A model generated the notes under the pieces. That model saw nothing but the letters and a program-made list of their open reading frames with translations, searched no databases and was not told the DNA's origin. From NCBI GenBank assembly GCA_024231855.1, contig JAAEQD010000256.1, positions 1 through 43,246 of the forward strand: a stretch of DNA of 43,246 bases, in the 5' to 3' direction. How positions within the stretch are numbered: position 1 is the first letter of the stretch; each line of letters opens with the position of its first letter. Positions 42,636 to 43,246 of the stretch are shown here, one piece after another. The translations under genes were made by a program, and so were the position numbers. Origin of the DNA: Candidatus Zixiibacteriota bacterium. Lineage in GTDB: Bacteria > Zixibacteria > MSB-5A5 > UBA10806 > 4484-95.

Positions 42636-42668
42636 CCCGGCTGATCGAACGATTAGCCGGGTTTTTTG
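42636..42668 (+). terminator. Rho-independent terminator after the carboxypeptidase
   Basis: CCCGGCT pairs with AGCCGGG around a 12-base loop that can itself pair partly, followed by TTTTTT. Confidence 0.9.
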
Positions 42669-42696
42669 TTGACAATAAACTAAAAAGCATTATCAT
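42669..42696 (+). promoter_or_regulatory. Promoter for the next secreted-protein gene
   Basis: TTGACA (42669-42674), a 16-base spacer and TATCAT (42691-42696), directly after the terminator T-tract. An AGGAGG at 42703-42708 precedes only a five-codon frame. The real gene starts at 42869. Confidence 0.55.
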
Positions 42697-42868
42697 ATAC
42701 ATAGGAGGTTATGTTTTGTTTTCTATAATCTCTATATTTTAGTAGATATGGATGGGAACAATTATAATAAACGAAGATAAAATTATAGATAGATAGCTAA
42801 TTAAGAGTCAGAATTAGATCCGATTTATTGATCGGGGAAGCGCCAATATTAAAAACGAGGGTATTGAG

Positions 42869-43246
42869 ATGAAATTTGCTAAGAAGTTAAGTTTGCTTGT
42901 TGTCGTAGTTTGTCTTGGTCTTAGTACAACACTTATTGCCCGAAATAATCCTGAATTAGCGAGAACAAGTGGAGGGGGAAGCGATAGCCCCTTAACCCTG
43001 GATGTCGAAAATGTCATTTGCTCGGTTGGGACTGTCCATAATTTGATATCGAATTCCACTCATGAGCGGGCTACCGGCACCAACGATTGGACTATTCTGA
43101 TAGGCGATGATTCAGGAGCTGATCCATCCATGATCTGGACCACACCGGAAGAGTACGCCGATTATAATCACTATTTATATTTTGCCTCGTTGAGGATCGG
43201 CTATCACGGTCACCAGATTATGCTGGCCGAGGATTCATCACCGGGA
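42869..43246 (+). CDS. Secreted protein of unknown function (3' end outside window)
   Basis: The frame is open from the ATG at 42869 to the window edge (126 codons), with GAGGG upstream. It has a signal peptide (MKFAKKLSLLVVVVCLGLST...) with a likely cleavage near LIA, followed by a Gly/Ser-rich stretch and a mature domain starting TLDVENVICSVGTVHNLISN. I do not recognise the family. It is close to the secreted carboxypeptidase but separated by a terminator and its own promoter. Confidence 0.8.
   Translation, partial: MKFAKKLSLLVVVVCLGLSTTLIARNNPELARTSGGGSDSPLTLDVENVICSVGTVHNLISNSTHERATGTNDWTILIGDDSGADPSMIWTTPEEYADYNHYLYFASLRIGYHGHQIMLAEDSSPG

Noticed and set aside
42711..42728. Five-codon leader peptide after AGGAGG
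   Set aside because: Five codons with no attenuator-like structure or repeated regulatory codon; most likely chance, although the ribosome-binding site is strong.

Overview
This window looks like chromosomal DNA of an uncultured, Gram-negative-type bacterium of the FCB group. A Zixibacteria-like candidate phylum is my best guess. That is inference, based on exported proteins with lipoboxes, a secreted protease with four Ig-like repeats ending in a dockerin-like dyad (GDANGDG...GSDVTYL...YFRG), a DUF4097 protein, PHP/ATP-grasp pairs and the general style of the proteome. There is no rRNA, tRNA, phage, IS element or CRISPR array that I can see.

Layout. 1-4400: the 3' part of a 2-oxoacid dehydrogenase E2 gene, a ferritin-like diiron protein, an exported MsrB-MsrA fusion and a soluble transhydrogenase (sthA), giving a redox and oxidative-stress block. 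4450-9390: an accessory pocket. It holds an SRPBCC protein and recX that share a duplicated promoter box, an alpha/beta hydrolase coupled to recX, several palindromic dispersed repeats, and two AT-rich minus-strand genes (GNAT-YoaP and a HEAT-like protein) bounded by integron attC-like boxes, then a dCMP deaminase. 9390-12520: a translationally coupled PHP phosphoesterase/ATP-grasp pair, and a membrane-anchored thioredoxin followed by a small exported Cys-rich peptide. 12650-14530 (minus): an MFS transporter, an FmdB zinc ribbon and a small two-helix membrane ORF interrupted by one in-frame TGA.

14680-20721 is a tightly packed signalling operon: a histidine kinase with an N-terminal cNMP-binding domain, a DUF3307 membrane protein, and a 1355-residue protein with two class III cyclase domains, an AAA ATPase and TPRs. 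The two cyclase domains have complementary active-site residues. An operon that seems to hold both a cyclic-nucleotide producer and a cyclic-nucleotide-gated kinase is one of the two strongest discoveries here.

20846-23256 is the other: three paralogous small lipoproteins in tandem. Each has its own sigma-54 (-24/-12) promoter with exact 10-bp GG-GC spacing and its own Rho-independent terminator.

23274-32013 (minus) is a complete recC-recB-recD operon with overlapping stop/start codons. 32341-43246 holds a hybrid PAS sensor kinase, a GNAT acetyltransferase, a DUF4097 secreted beta-repeat protein, a GT39-like membrane glycosyltransferase with C-terminal TPRs, the secreted M14 carboxypeptidase with Ig repeats and dockerin-like end, and the 5' part of another secreted protein cut by the window edge.
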